The notes under the pieces: model-generated
Told to the model about the DNA's origin: nothing
Databases searched by the model: none
What the model saw: the letters and a program-made list of their open reading frames with translations, nothing else
Position numbers and translations under genes: made by a program
Part shown: piece after piece, positions 8,072-17,016 of the stretch
Layout: every line of letters begins with the position of its first letter
Numbering within the stretch: the first letter of the stretch is position 1
From: Pseudohalocynthiibacter aestuariivivens
GTDB lineage: Bacteria; Pseudomonadota; Alphaproteobacteria; Rhodobacterales; Rhodobacteraceae
Assembly (NCBI RefSeq): GCF_018457175.1
Contig: NZ_JAGFNU010000010.1
Span: 1-64,000 of the forward strand
Length of the DNA stretch: 64,000 bases
Direction: 5' to 3'

Positions 8072-8923
8072 ATGAAAGCATTGGCTCTTAAGGGAGTAGC
8101 CGCAGTATCGGCGCTGTCGTTTGTGGCTGCGTCTGCTTTGGCGGACGAAAACGCAAATCTGGTCGTGAATGGTGAAATCGACATGACCATTCGCGCACCT
8201 GCGCCTGATCATATGGAAAACATGAGCGAGGTTATGTCTGGCTGGCTTTTCCGATCAAGCGAAACGCAAGCCCTGCAATTAGACGACTTCGAAAATCCGG
8301 GCATGATCTGGGTTGATGATGCGCGTGAAGTATTTGCCAGTGAAAGCGGATCGGGCGGGGAATCCTGTGCCTCGTGTCATGACAGCCCCGAAGCACTTGC
8401 TGGTGTTCGCGCTGTTTATCCTAAATGGGATGAAGAGCATGGCGAGGTTCAGTCGCTTGAGATGCAAATCAACGAGTGTGTGACCGAGCGGATGGGTGGA
8501 GAACCCTGGAAATACACTGGCGGGACGATGGTCAATATGACTGCACTGCTGGCGTCAGTCTCGCGGGGGATGGCAGTCAACGTTGCAATTGACGGGCCTG
8601 CACAATCCACATGGGAAATGGGGCGTGATCTTTATTACACGCGCACAGGCCAACTGGAGCTAAGCTGCGCGAATTGCCATGAAGACAACTATGGCAACAT
8701 GATCCGCGCAGATCACCTATCGCAGGGTCAGATCAATGGCTTTCCGGTCTACCGCCTGAAAAACGCCAAGCTGAATGCTGTGCATTCGAGGTTCAAGGGC
8801 TGTGTACGTGATACGCGTGCACAAACATATTCGCCCGGATCACCAGAGTTCATAGCACTGGAGCTTTATGTTGCCTCACGTGGCAATGGCCTTTCGGTCG
8901 AAGGACCATCTGTTCGTAACTAG
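8072..8923 (+). CDS. soxA: SoxA dihaem cytochrome c (SoxAX catalytic subunit)
   Basis: 283 aa with signal peptide (about 1-23). Two haem sites, CASCH (C99-H103) and CANCH (C199-H203), with C136 as the probable distal ligand of haem 1 and C244 (FKGCVRDTR) as the persulfide-bearing active-site cysteine. This is the dihaem class known from Rhodovulum. ATG 8072 was chosen because GGGAGGAAG lies directly upstream; an earlier in-frame ATG at 8048 lacks an RBS. It is the last gene before a strong hairpin terminator. Confidence 0.95.
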   Translation: MKALALKGVAAVSALSFVAASALADENANLVVNGEIDMTIRAPAPDHMENMSEVMSGWLFRSSETQALQLDDFENPGMIWVDDAREVFASESGSGGESCASCHDSPEALAGVRAVYPKWDEEHGEVQSLEMQINECVTERMGGEPWKYTGGTMVNMTALLASVSRGMAVNVAIDGPAQSTWEMGRDLYYTRTGQLELSCANCHEDNYGNMIRADHLSQGQINGFPVYRLKNAKLNAVHSRFKGCVRDTRAQTYSPGSPEFIALELYVASRGNGLSVEGPSVRN

Positions 8924-8930
8924 TTTTCAA

Positions 8931-8960
8931 CCCGCGCCGCGTGATCGGTGCGGGGTTTTT
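8931..8960 (+). terminator. intrinsic terminator/attenuator between soxA and soxB
   Basis: A 9-bp stem (8931-8939 with 8946-8954, one G-T pair) with a 6-nt loop is followed by five T at 8956-8960. It starts 8 bp after the soxA stop, so soxXYZA transcripts should end or be attenuated here, with soxBCDEF read through or transcribed from its own promoter. Confidence 0.75.
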
Positions 8961-9012
8961 GTAAGGTTAAACATTCAATTTAACGCATGCGTATTTTACG
9001 AAAGGTATTCAC

Positions 9013-10707
9013 ATGATCTCTCGCCGACATTTCTTGCAAGCGGGCCTCGCTGCCTCAGCAATTTATGGCGCATCCGGTTTTGGGAATTGGTCACGACTGG
9101 CGGCGCAGCAGGCGCTGACACAGGAAGATCTTCTTGGGTTCAATACGACCGGCAACGTAACCCTTGTACACATCACTGACATCCACGCACAGTTGAAACC
9201 GATTTATTTCCGCGAGCCTGAGATTAATCTTGGCGTAGGTGGTGTGATCGGAAAACCGCCGCATGTCACTGGTGCTGATTTTCGTGAACTTTACGGATTG
9301 GGGCAGGGGTCAGCGCTTGATTATGCATTGACTTATGACGATTTCACCGCGCTGGCTAAGGGCTACGGACGCATGGGTGGAATGGACCGGATCGCGACAG
9401 TCGTCAAATCTATCCGCACAGATCGTCCCGACGCGCTGGTGCTTGATGGGGGAGATACCTGGCAAGGCAGCTTGACTGCGCTCAGAACCAACGGTCGTGA
9501 TATGGTCGAGACCTTCAATTTGTTGGGCACAGATGCGATGACCTCGCACTGGGAATTCACCCTTGGCATCGACCGGGTGATGGAGATTGTCGAGAATGAA
9601 CTGAACCATCCGTTCCTGGGTGCCAACATCTTTGACACGATGTGGGATGAGCGCGCGTTTGAGCCATATAAAATGTTTGAACGTGGCGGTGTGCCGATCG
9701 CAGTGATCGGTCAGGCCTTTCCTTACATGCCAATTGCTAATCCAGGCTGGATGTTCCCCGATCTGAGTTTTGGCATCCGGCAGGACAACATGGCTGAAAT
9801 GGTTGCTGAAGTGCGTGGCAAGGGGGCCGAGCTTGTCGTGCTTCTGTCGCACAACGGGTTTGACGTTGACCGCAAACTTGCCGCTGACGTTGAAGGCATC
9901 GACATCATTTTGACAGGGCACACGCATGACGCATTGCCTGAACCTGTTCTGGTCGGCAAAACCCATCTGATTGCTAGTGGTAGTCACGGAAAATTTGTAA
10001 GCAGACTGGACCTCGATGTACGGGATGGCGGCTTGCAGTCAGTCAATCACAAGCTGATACCGATTTTCTCGGATGTCATTGCAAAAGACCCTGAGATGTC
10101 AGCATTGGTTGACAGCCACCGTGCGCCTTACAAGGATGAGTTGGAGGAGGTTATTGGATCGACAGACAGCCTTCTCTATCGTCGTGGGAATTTCAATGGA
10201 ACGTGGGATGACCTGATCTGCAATGCGCTGATTTCTGAGCGCGAGGCCGACATTGCCTTCTCACCTGGCTTCAGGTGGGGAGCGTCTTTGCTACCCGGGC
10301 AGGACATAACACGCGAAGACATCTTCAACGCAACCGCGATGAGTTACCCCGAAGCCTACCGCACGGAAATGACGGGTGAATTCATTCACACAATTCTGGA
10401 AGATGTCGCAGACAATTTGTTCAACCCGGATCCATACTATCAGCAAGGCGGCGATATGGTGCGTGTAGGCGGTATGGGATACCGGATCGATATCAACAAA
10501 CCACAAGGCGAGCGGATCACCGAGATGACTCTGTTGAAGTCCGGTGAACAGATCGACCCCGCCAAAACCTATGTGGTCGCTGGCTGGGCCAGCGTGAACG
10601 AAGGTACCGAAGGACCCACGATCTGGGACGTTGTCGAAAGCCATATTCGCAAACAGGGCACAGTTTCGATCGAACCCAACGACAGTGTGGAAGTCGTTGG
10701 GGCGTGA
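9013..10707 (+). CDS. soxB: SoxB dimanganese thiosulfohydrolase
   Basis: 564 aa, equal to Paracoccus SoxB. Tat leader SRRHFL (3-8). Metal-binding motifs of the 5'-nucleotidase-like superfamily are all visible: HITDIHAQ (53-60), DGGDTWQG, SHWEF, LLSHNGFD and GHTHD, plus a C-terminal 5'-nucleotidase domain. It hydrolyses sulfate from the SoxY-bound cysteine in the periplasm. The first gene after the terminator at 8931-8960; RBS AAAGG lies 7 nt upstream. Confidence 0.96.
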   Translation: MISRRHFLQAGLAASAIYGASGFGNWSRLAAQQALTQEDLLGFNTTGNVTLVHITDIHAQLKPIYFREPEINLGVGGVIGKPPHVTGADFRELYGLGQGSALDYALTYDDFTALAKGYGRMGGMDRIATVVKSIRTDRPDALVLDGGDTWQGSLTALRTNGRDMVETFNLLGTDAMTSHWEFTLGIDRVMEIVENELNHPFLGANIFDTMWDERAFEPYKMFERGGVPIAVIGQAFPYMPIANPGWMFPDLSFGIRQDNMAEMVAEVRGKGAELVVLLSHNGFDVDRKLAADVEGIDIILTGHTHDALPEPVLVGKTHLIASGSHGKFVSRLDLDVRDGGLQSVNHKLIPIFSDVIAKDPEMSALVDSHRAPYKDELEEVIGSTDSLLYRRGNFNGTWDDLICNALISEREADIAFSPGFRWGASLLPGQDITREDIFNATAMSYPEAYRTEMTGEFIHTILEDVADNLFNPDPYYQQGGDMVRVGGMGYRIDINKPQGERITEMTLLKSGEQIDPAKTYVVAGWASVNEGTEGPTIWDVVESHIRKQGTVSIEPNDSVEVVGA

Positions 10708-10710
10708 GTA

Positions 10711-10735
10711 TTAGCGGGGTGCGAGCCCCAGCTAA
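10711..10735. repeat. hairpin between soxB and soxC
   Basis: TTAGC-GGGG pairs with CCCC-A-GCTAA (one bulged base, 6-nt loop). It is followed by A residues rather than T, so it is not an intrinsic terminator for soxB; it may stabilise or process the soxB-soxC message. Confidence 0.45.
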
Positions 10736-10755
10736 AAAGAAGAAAAGAGAGGACA

Positions 10756-12030
10756 ATGACGATGGTCAAAATATTCAAGGGTTCGAAACCATCACGCCGA
10801 TCATTCCTCAAAGGCGCACTAGCAGCAGGTGGGGCAGTTACAGGGGCTGGTCTGGCACAGGCGGCACCTGACACTGCGATAACGGAACTCCAGCCGTGGA
10901 ACCAGAATCTGGGCGACGGTGTTGACGTAAGCCCGTATGGGGTGCCATCCGAATTTGAGGCGCACGTTCAACGCAAGAACGTAGAATGGCTGACCGCAGA
11001 TACAGTGTCCTCCATCAACTTCACGCCTCTGCACGAACTGGATGGTATCCTTACGCCGAATGGGTTGTGTTTTGAACGCCACCATGCAGGTGTCGCAGAG
11101 GTTGATCCTGCCAAGCACCGCCTGATGATCAATGGGCTTGTAGATAAACCATTGGTTTTCACCCTGCAGGATCTGATGCGGTTTCCACGGGAAAACCACG
11201 TTTATTTCCTTGAATGCGCAGCCAACACCGGGATGGAGTGGCGCGGTGCGCAGCTTAACGGCTGCCAATTCACGCACGGTATGATCCATAACGTGATGTA
11301 TACTGGTGTGCCGCTACGCCTGATCCTTGAAGAAGCCGGTGTGAAGACCAACGGCAAATGGGTGATGCCGGAAGGCGCCGACGCCTCTGCCATGACGCGA
11401 TCAGTGCCGATTGAAAAAGCGATGGATGACTGTCTTGTCGCGTTCAAAATGAACGGTGAAGCGCTGCGTCCCGAACAGGGATATCCGATGCGACTGGTTG
11501 TTCCCGGTTGGGAAGGCAACATGTGGATCAAATGGCTGCGCCGCATCGAAGTCGGCGACATGCCATGGCATCACCGCGAGGAAACCTCAAAATATACTGA
11601 CTTGCTGGAAAACGGTAGCGCGCGTCGTTTTACTTGGGAGATGGACGCGAAATCGGTCATCACCAACCCATCACCTCAAGCGCCTTTGAATCACGGTAAG
11701 GGCCATACAGTTCTGACCGGTGTGGCCTGGTCTGGCAGGGGTACAGTTCCACGTGTGGATGTGACGCTGGACGGAGGAAAGAACTGGCATCAGGCCCGCA
11801 TATCCGGGCCGTCGCTGCCGATGTCGATGCACCGGTTCTATTTCGAATTTGACTGGGACGGCAGCCCGCTGCTTTTGCAAAGCCGGGCGCATGATTCAAC
11901 CGGCTATGTCCAGCCAACCAAGGACCAGCTGCGCGTGATTCGGGGCGAAAACTCAATCTACCACAATAACGGTATCCAAACCTGGTATGTAAACGAACAA
12001 GGGATCGCCGAAAATGTCGAAATTTCTTAA
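10756..12030 (+). CDS. soxC: SoxC molybdenum sulfane dehydrogenase subunit
   Basis: 424 aa. Tat leader SRRSFLKG (13-20), sulfite-oxidase-type molybdopterin domain with the cofactor cysteine C154 in FLECAANTG, then the Mo-co dimerisation domain. With SoxD it oxidises the outer sulfane sulfur on SoxY, giving six extra electrons per thiosulfate. Its presence predicts complete oxidation to sulfate without sulfur globules. The soxD start overlaps its last 17 bp. Confidence 0.95.
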   Translation: MTMVKIFKGSKPSRRSFLKGALAAGGAVTGAGLAQAAPDTAITELQPWNQNLGDGVDVSPYGVPSEFEAHVQRKNVEWLTADTVSSINFTPLHELDGILTPNGLCFERHHAGVAEVDPAKHRLMINGLVDKPLVFTLQDLMRFPRENHVYFLECAANTGMEWRGAQLNGCQFTHGMIHNVMYTGVPLRLILEEAGVKTNGKWVMPEGADASAMTRSVPIEKAMDDCLVAFKMNGEALRPEQGYPMRLVVPGWEGNMWIKWLRRIEVGDMPWHHREETSKYTDLLENGSARRFTWEMDAKSVITNPSPQAPLNHGKGHTVLTGVAWSGRGTVPRVDVTLDGGKNWHQARISGPSLPMSMHRFYFEFDWDGSPLLLQSRAHDSTGYVQPTKDQLRVIRGENSIYHNNGIQTWYVNEQGIAENVEIS

Positions 12031-13258
12031 GATTCTAGCACCAGCCGGAGCGGGTGCCCTTGGAGTTTTGGGGTCTGCTTACATGTTGGCCGACCAGTTT
12101 GTCGTGGACATACCGGCACCAGTGCGCGGCAGTATTGTTGTCGCTGCAAACGCCGCAACCGAGGACACGACGGGTACTGAAGAAGCTTCTGTCAGCGCCG
12201 AACCCATGGCTGAAATCGAACAAGTTGAAATGATGCTGCAGTCACCAGAAGGCGGATTTAGCCTTGGTCGTGAGGCCCTGAGTGAAGAAGTTGCTGCATG
12301 GGATATTGATGTACGCCCCGATGGTCTTGGCTTGCCCGAAGGTAGCGGCGATGTTTTCATGGGCGAAGAGATATATCTTGAAAACTGCGCGATGTGCCAC
12401 GGCGATTTTGGCGAGGCCATTGGCCGGTGGCCCGTTCTGGCCGGGGGTGAGGGGACATTGGATGGCGAAGATCCTGTTAAGACTGTCGGATCATACTGGC
12501 CCTATGCGTCGACCATCTTTGACTATATTCACCGGGCAATGCCGTTCGGCAACGCACAGTCGCTTACCGATGACGAGGTCTATGCGCTTACCGCGTACGT
12601 TCTTTACCTTAACTATCTGGTTGAAGATGACTTTGTACTGAACAGGGAAACATTTGCCGAAGTGCCGATGCCTAATCAGGATAACTTTTTCATGGATGAC
12701 CGGGCAGAGGTAGAGCTAGGTGAATTCTCCAAAGAAGCTTGTATGGAAAATTGCAAAGACACGGTGGAGATCGTCAAGCGTGCCCGCGTTCTGGATGTGA
12801 CGCCCGAGGCGGCTGAAAGTGATGAAACACAAGAAAATGCTGCTGAAGAAACGACAGAGCAAATGGCAGCTGCAGAAACCACCCAAGCAGTAGATGAAGC
12901 CAGCGAAGAGACAACGGATGCCACCGACGCGATAGACCCGGAATTGGCTGCGGCAGGCGAAACAGTGTTCCGTAAATGTCGCGCCTGCCATCAGGTTGGC
13001 GAAGGTGCTTCAAACCGGGTTGGCCCGCATTTGAATGCTATCATTGGCCGTTCCGTAGGCTCGGTCGAAGGTTTCCGTTATTCCAGCGCTATGCAGGATG
13101 CCGGGGGTGGCGGTCTTGTCTGGTCTGAAGAAAGTCTCGGAGAGTTTTTGACGAATCCGCGAGACTTCCTTGCGGGCACCAAAATGTCTTTTGCAGGTCT
13201 TCGCGATGAAGGCGATGTTGCCGCGATCATCGCCTATCTCGGCAGCATGAGCGAATAG
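12014..13258 (+). CDS. soxD: SoxD dihaem cytochrome c with long acidic linker
   Basis: 414 aa. N-terminal hydrophobic leader, first haem site CAMCH (C125-H129), second CRACH (C322-H326). Between the two domains lies a stretch of about 60 residues, roughly 250-310, made almost only of Glu, Thr, Ala and Asp, presumably a flexible linker. The C-terminal domain closely resembles the N-terminal domain of the next gene product (SoxE). It partners SoxC and takes its electrons. It overlaps the soxC end, indicating translational coupling. Confidence 0.93.
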   Translation: MSKFLKILAPAGAGALGVLGSAYMLADQFVVDIPAPVRGSIVVAANAATEDTTGTEEASVSAEPMAEIEQVEMMLQSPEGGFSLGREALSEEVAAWDIDVRPDGLGLPEGSGDVFMGEEIYLENCAMCHGDFGEAIGRWPVLAGGEGTLDGEDPVKTVGSYWPYASTIFDYIHRAMPFGNAQSLTDDEVYALTAYVLYLNYLVEDDFVLNRETFAEVPMPNQDNFFMDDRAEVELGEFSKEACMENCKDTVEIVKRARVLDVTPEAAESDETQENAAEETTEQMAAAETTQAVDEASEETTDATDAIDPELAAAGETVFRKCRACHQVGEGASNRVGPHLNAIIGRSVGSVEGFRYSSAMQDAGGGGLVWSEESLGEFLTNPRDFLAGTKMSFAGLRDEGDVAAIIAYLGSMSE

Positions 13259-13269
13259 GGCATCGAAGA

Positions 13270-13971
13270 ATGCGACGGATTTTTCTTACCACTCTGTTGT
13301 CACTGGGATTTGCGAGCCAGGTCACGGCAGAGGCCGGGGGAAACGCCGAACGCGGTGAAGCTCTATTCCGGCAATGCGCTGGGTGTCACCAGGTTGGCGA
13401 AGGTGCCGAGCACCGTATAGGTCCAAGTCTGAACGGAGTTTTCGATCGTAGCGCGGGGGCGGCCGAGGGCTTTCGGTATTCGAACGCTATGGAGCGAACC
13501 GCAACCGGGGGGTTGGTCTGGACCTACGAGTCTCTCGATACGTTTATCGAGAACCCCAGAAATCTGGTCAGTGGAACCCGGATGAGTTTCAGGGGGATCG
13601 CAAACCAGAAGGATCGCGACGATCTGCTTGCCTATCTGCGCCTGTTCTCGGCCAGCCCGGCGAATATTCCAGAAGCAGCACCGACAGCCAAAGGCTTGGA
13701 TCATGATTTTGATCCTGAAATTTTAGCAATCTCCGGTGATCCGGCTTATGGCGAGTATCTCTCAAACGAATGCACGACGTGCCACCTGCTCAGCGGGAAT
13801 GATAATGGCATTCCTTCGATCACAAACTGGCCGGTCGAAGATTTTGTGATCGCACTGCACGCTTACAAGAACGCAAAGCGACTGCACCCCGTCATGCAAA
13901 TGATGGCAGGACGCTTGTCAAACGAAGAGATTGCGGCCTTGGCCGCGTATTTTAAAAGCCTCGACCAATAG
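13270..13971 (+). CDS. soxE: SoxE dihaem cytochrome c
   Basis: 233 aa, signal peptide (1-20), haem sites CAGCH (C36-H40) and CTTCH (C168-H172). It is expected to be the cytochrome partner of flavoprotein SoxF, encoded 26 bp downstream. Residues 34-110 match the SoxD C-terminal domain almost position by position (CHQVGEGA, EGFRYS, GLVW, MSF), so the two probably arose by duplication. Exact electron route is inferred. Confidence 0.88.
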   Translation: MRRIFLTTLLSLGFASQVTAEAGGNAERGEALFRQCAGCHQVGEGAEHRIGPSLNGVFDRSAGAAEGFRYSNAMERTATGGLVWTYESLDTFIENPRNLVSGTRMSFRGIANQKDRDDLLAYLRLFSASPANIPEAAPTAKGLDHDFDPEILAISGDPAYGEYLSNECTTCHLLSGNDNGIPSITNWPVEDFVIALHAYKNAKRLHPVMQMMAGRLSNEEIAALAAYFKSLDQ

Positions 13972-13997
13972 GGGCACCGTTTTTTGGGGGAATTGAT

Positions 13998-15266
13998 ATG
14001 AAACTTAACAGACGTAAGTTTATTGGAACCACTGCTGCTGCTTCGGCTCTTCTTGCAGCACCAATGGCGATTGGATCGGGGCATGGCCGCGCGAAAGTTG
14101 TGGTGATTGGTGGCGGCGCAGGTGGCGCAACTGCTGCGCGTTACATTGCCAAGGACAGCAATGGCGAGATTGACGTTACCCTCGTTGAACCCACACGCAC
14201 TTATTACACCTGCTTCTTTTCTAACCTTTATATTGGCGGGTTCCGCGAAATTGACTCGATTGCACACAGCTACGGAACACTTGCCTCTGAATACGGTGTC
14301 AACGTTATTCATGACTGGGCAATCAGTGTGGATCGGGATGCAAAGACTGTTACGCTGGCTGGCGGTTCGGCGCTTTCCTATGACAAGCTTATCCTGTCGC
14401 CAGGTATTGATTTTGTAGATGGTGCCGTACCTGGGTGGGATCTGAACTCACAGAACGCAATGCCGCATGCCTACAAGGCTGGTTCGCAAACCGAATTGCT
14501 GAAAGCCCAGATCGAAGCAATGCCCGAAGGTGGCACCTTCGCGATGGTGGCCCCGCCCAACCCGTTCCGCTGCCCACCCGGGCCATACGAACGCGTGTCG
14601 ATGGTTGCGCACCGCCTGCGCGACATCAACCCGACCGCAAAAATCATAGTCGCCGATCCCAAGGAGAAATTTTCCAAGATGGCGCTGTTTCAGGAAGGCT
14701 GGGCGGACAACTACAGCGGTATGATTGACTGGATCGGCGCTGATTTTGGTGGCGGCAATGTTGAAGTCGACCCACACGCAATGACCGTAAGCATTGATGG
14801 CGAAGTTACAAGTGTTGATGCCTGTAACGTAATCCCAGCGATGAAAGCTGGGCGCATCGCTGAAATGGCAGGGGTCACGGATGGAAACTGGGCCCCGGTA
14901 AATGCAAATGATATGTCGTCCAAGATGGACGAAAACGTATATGTGCTTGGGGATGCAACCTCGCAGGGCGATATGCCGAAATCAGGGTTCTCGGCGAACA
15001 GCCAGGCGAAGGTTTGCGCAAATTCTGTGCGTGGTGCGCTCACAGGCTCAAGCGTGTTTCCGGCCCGTTACTCCAACACCTGTTGGTCGCTGATCGACAC
15101 TGACAATGGCGTCAAAGTTGGTGCTACCTACGAAGCTACTGAAGAAAAGATTGCGAAAGTTGACGGGTTTATCTCCGCAACTGGCGAAAGCGTTGACCTC
15201 AGGGCCGCGACCTATCGGGAATCCGTCGGATGGTACGATGGAATCACGGCCGACATGTTCGGCTAG
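13998..15266 (+). CDS. soxF: SoxF flavocytochrome c sulfide dehydrogenase flavoprotein
   Basis: 422 aa. Twin-arginine leader NRRKFIG (4-10), FAD-binding VVVIGGGAGG (34-43), and the FCSD cysteine positions in YYTCFFSN and VDACNVIP-type segments expected for the redox-active disulfide. It oxidises sulfide in the periplasm, with SoxE as cytochrome partner. RBS GGGGG lies about 7 nt upstream. Confidence 0.93.
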   Translation: MKLNRRKFIGTTAAASALLAAPMAIGSGHGRAKVVVIGGGAGGATAARYIAKDSNGEIDVTLVEPTRTYYTCFFSNLYIGGFREIDSIAHSYGTLASEYGVNVIHDWAISVDRDAKTVTLAGGSALSYDKLILSPGIDFVDGAVPGWDLNSQNAMPHAYKAGSQTELLKAQIEAMPEGGTFAMVAPPNPFRCPPGPYERVSMVAHRLRDINPTAKIIVADPKEKFSKMALFQEGWADNYSGMIDWIGADFGGGNVEVDPHAMTVSIDGEVTSVDACNVIPAMKAGRIAEMAGVTDGNWAPVNANDMSSKMDENVYVLGDATSQGDMPKSGFSANSQAKVCANSVRGALTGSSVFPARYSNTCWSLIDTDNGVKVGATYEATEEKIAKVDGFISATGESVDLRAATYRESVGWYDGITADMFG

Positions 15267-15347
15267 CGACACACGGATGAATTGAGGCATATCAAGGCCG
15301 GACGTTTTGTTTCGGGTTATTTTGGCTGATTAGAAGGAGAGAGAGTT

Positions 15348-15779
15348 ATGAAAACTGCTCTGTTAACGTTGGCGTTTGGTGCGATGGCAGGCTTGGCGAT
15401 GGCACAGGAGGCCGTCACCTATAATTTCGCCGGTTCCTTCGAAGACGCCGCTTTCGGTGTTGAAAGCGCTATCGTCGGTGAAGGACTGGTGATTGATTAT
15501 GTCAGTCACGTGGGCGAGATGCTGATTAGAACAGGCGCTGATGTCGGAAGCGACAAGGTGATTTTCGAAAATGCGGACATCTTCGTTTTCTGCTCGGCAG
15601 TTCTGTCACGTAAGGTGATGGAGGCCGATCCTATGAATATCGCCCACTGCCCATATGGTGTTTTCGTAGCTCAGCAAGGGGAGGCTGTGACTGTTGGGTA
15701 TCGCACATATCCCGATGGCCCGATGCAGGAAGTTCAGGCCCTGCTGGACAGTATCGCAAAAAGTGCGGTGAGCGAGTGA
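15348..15779 (+). CDS. secreted DUF302-domain protein
   Basis: 143 aa with signal peptide (1-19, AMA cleavage). The body fits DUF302: FEDAAFGVESAIVGEGL near the start and a conserved ADIFVFCSAVLSRKVMEADP segment. Members often accompany sulfur oxidation genes; the function is unknown. RBS AAGGAGAGAG lies just upstream. It lies between soxF and the aminolevulinate synthase gene, 10 bp from the latter. Confidence 0.75.
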   Translation: MKTALLTLAFGAMAGLAMAQEAVTYNFAGSFEDAAFGVESAIVGEGLVIDYVSHVGEMLIRTGADVGSDKVIFENADIFVFCSAVLSRKVMEADPMNIAHCPYGVFVAQQGEAVTVGYRTYPDGPMQEVQALLDSIAKSAVSE

Positions 15780-15789
15780 GTGAGATAAT

Positions 15790-17013
15790 ATGGATTACGA
15801 AAAGCACTTTGCAGATGAACTGAACCGGTTGCGCGAAGAAGGCAACTACCGTGTGTTCGCAGATTTGGAACGCCACAAAGGCGCGTTTCCCTCTGCAACA
15901 AACAGGACTGGCGGCGGTGCACGCGAAGTGACGATCTGGTGCTCCAATGACTACCTTGGGATGGGTCAACATCCGGCGGTTTTATCCGCGATGCACGATG
16001 CGCTCGACAAATCAGGCGCCGGGGCCGGTGGGACACGGAACATATCGGGGACCACCCATAATCACGTGCTGCTGGAACGGGAACTGGCCGATCTGCATGG
16101 CAAAGAAGATGCACTGCTTTTCACCTCAGGATATGTTTCAAACTGGGCGGCACTGGGGACGCTTGCGTCAAAGATACCTGACTGTGTTGTGCTGTCTGAT
16201 GCGTTGAACCATGCATCGATGATCGAAGGTATCCGTCATTCCCGGGCAAAAACGCTGATCTGGAAGCATAATGACCTCGCTGATCTTGAGTCAAAGCTCG
16301 CGTCTCTTCCCGCAGGTCAACCCAAACTAATTGCGTTTGAAAGCGTTTATTCAATGGACGGTGATATCGCCCCGATTGCTGAAATCTGTGATCTTGCAGA
16401 CCGGTACGGCGCAATGACCTACCTTGATGAAGTCCACGCGGTTGGCCTTTACGGCCCACGCGGCGGCGGGATTGCCGAGCGTGAAGGTTTGATGGACCGG
16501 TTGACGGTGATCGAGGGAACACTGGGCAAGGCATTTGGCGTTGTTGGCGGTTACATCGCGGCCTCTGCGCAGCTTTGTGATTTTGTGCGAAGTTTCGCCA
16601 GCGGATTTATCTTTACCACGGCGTTACCGCCTGCAGTTGCTGCTGGTGCTGCGGCCTCTGTTCGGCATCTGAAGCAAAGTGGCGAAGAGCGCGACTTGCA
16701 GAAAAAGCGCGTAGCGCAAGTTCGGGCGAGGCTTGACTCAATCGGAATTCCACACGAACTAAACCCTAGTCACATCATTCCTGTGATGGTGGGTGATCCG
16801 GTTAAATGTAAGTATATTTCTGATGTGCTGCTTGACGAATATAGCATCTATATCCAGCCGATAAACTATCCGACTGTGCCAAAGGGTACAGAGCGTTTGC
16901 GCATCACACCGTCGCCCGTCCACAGCGAAAAAGACATAGACCGTTTGGTTGCCGCGCTCGGCGACCTTTGGGCGCAATGCCAGCTTGCCCGTCTTCCGAT
17001 GGCCGCACAGTAG
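15790..17013 (+). CDS. hemA: 5-aminolevulinate synthase
   Basis: 407 aa, the normal length for alphaproteobacterial ALAS. It condenses glycine and succinyl-CoA to 5-aminolevulinate, the first step of haem synthesis. Seen: the N-terminal [13 protein letters not shown] segment, [13 protein letters not shown] with the PLP-contacting Asp, and [12 protein letters not shown] with the PLP lysine. Placed inside the sox island (10 bp after DUF302, 3 bp before YeeE), it may raise haem supply for SoxX, A, D and E. It could be a second copy beside a housekeeping one elsewhere. A related 2-oxoamine synthase is unlikely. Confidence 0.92.
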   Translation: MDYEKHFADELNRLREEGNYRVFADLERHKGAFPSATNRTGGGAREVTIWCSNDYLGMGQHPAVLSAMHDALDKSGAGAGGTRNISGTTHNHVLLERELADLHGKEDALLFTSGYVSNWAALGTLASKIPDCVVLSDALNHASMIEGIRHSRAKTLIWKHNDLADLESKLASLPAGQPKLIAFESVYSMDGDIAPIAEICDLADRYGAMTYLDEVHAVGLYGPRGGGIAEREGLMDRLTVIEGTLGKAFGVVGGYIAASAQLCDFVRSFASGFIFTTALPPAVAAGAAASVRHLKQSGEERDLQKKRVAQVRARLDSIGIPHELNPSHIIPVMVGDPVKCKYISDVLLDEYSIYIQPINYPTVPKGTERLRITPSPVHSEKDIDRLVAALGDLWAQCQLARLPMAAQ

Positions 17014-17016
17014 TCC

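Noticed and set aside
10711-10735. Terminator between soxB and soxC
   Set aside because: The hairpin is real but followed by A residues, not T, so it is listed only as a hairpin.
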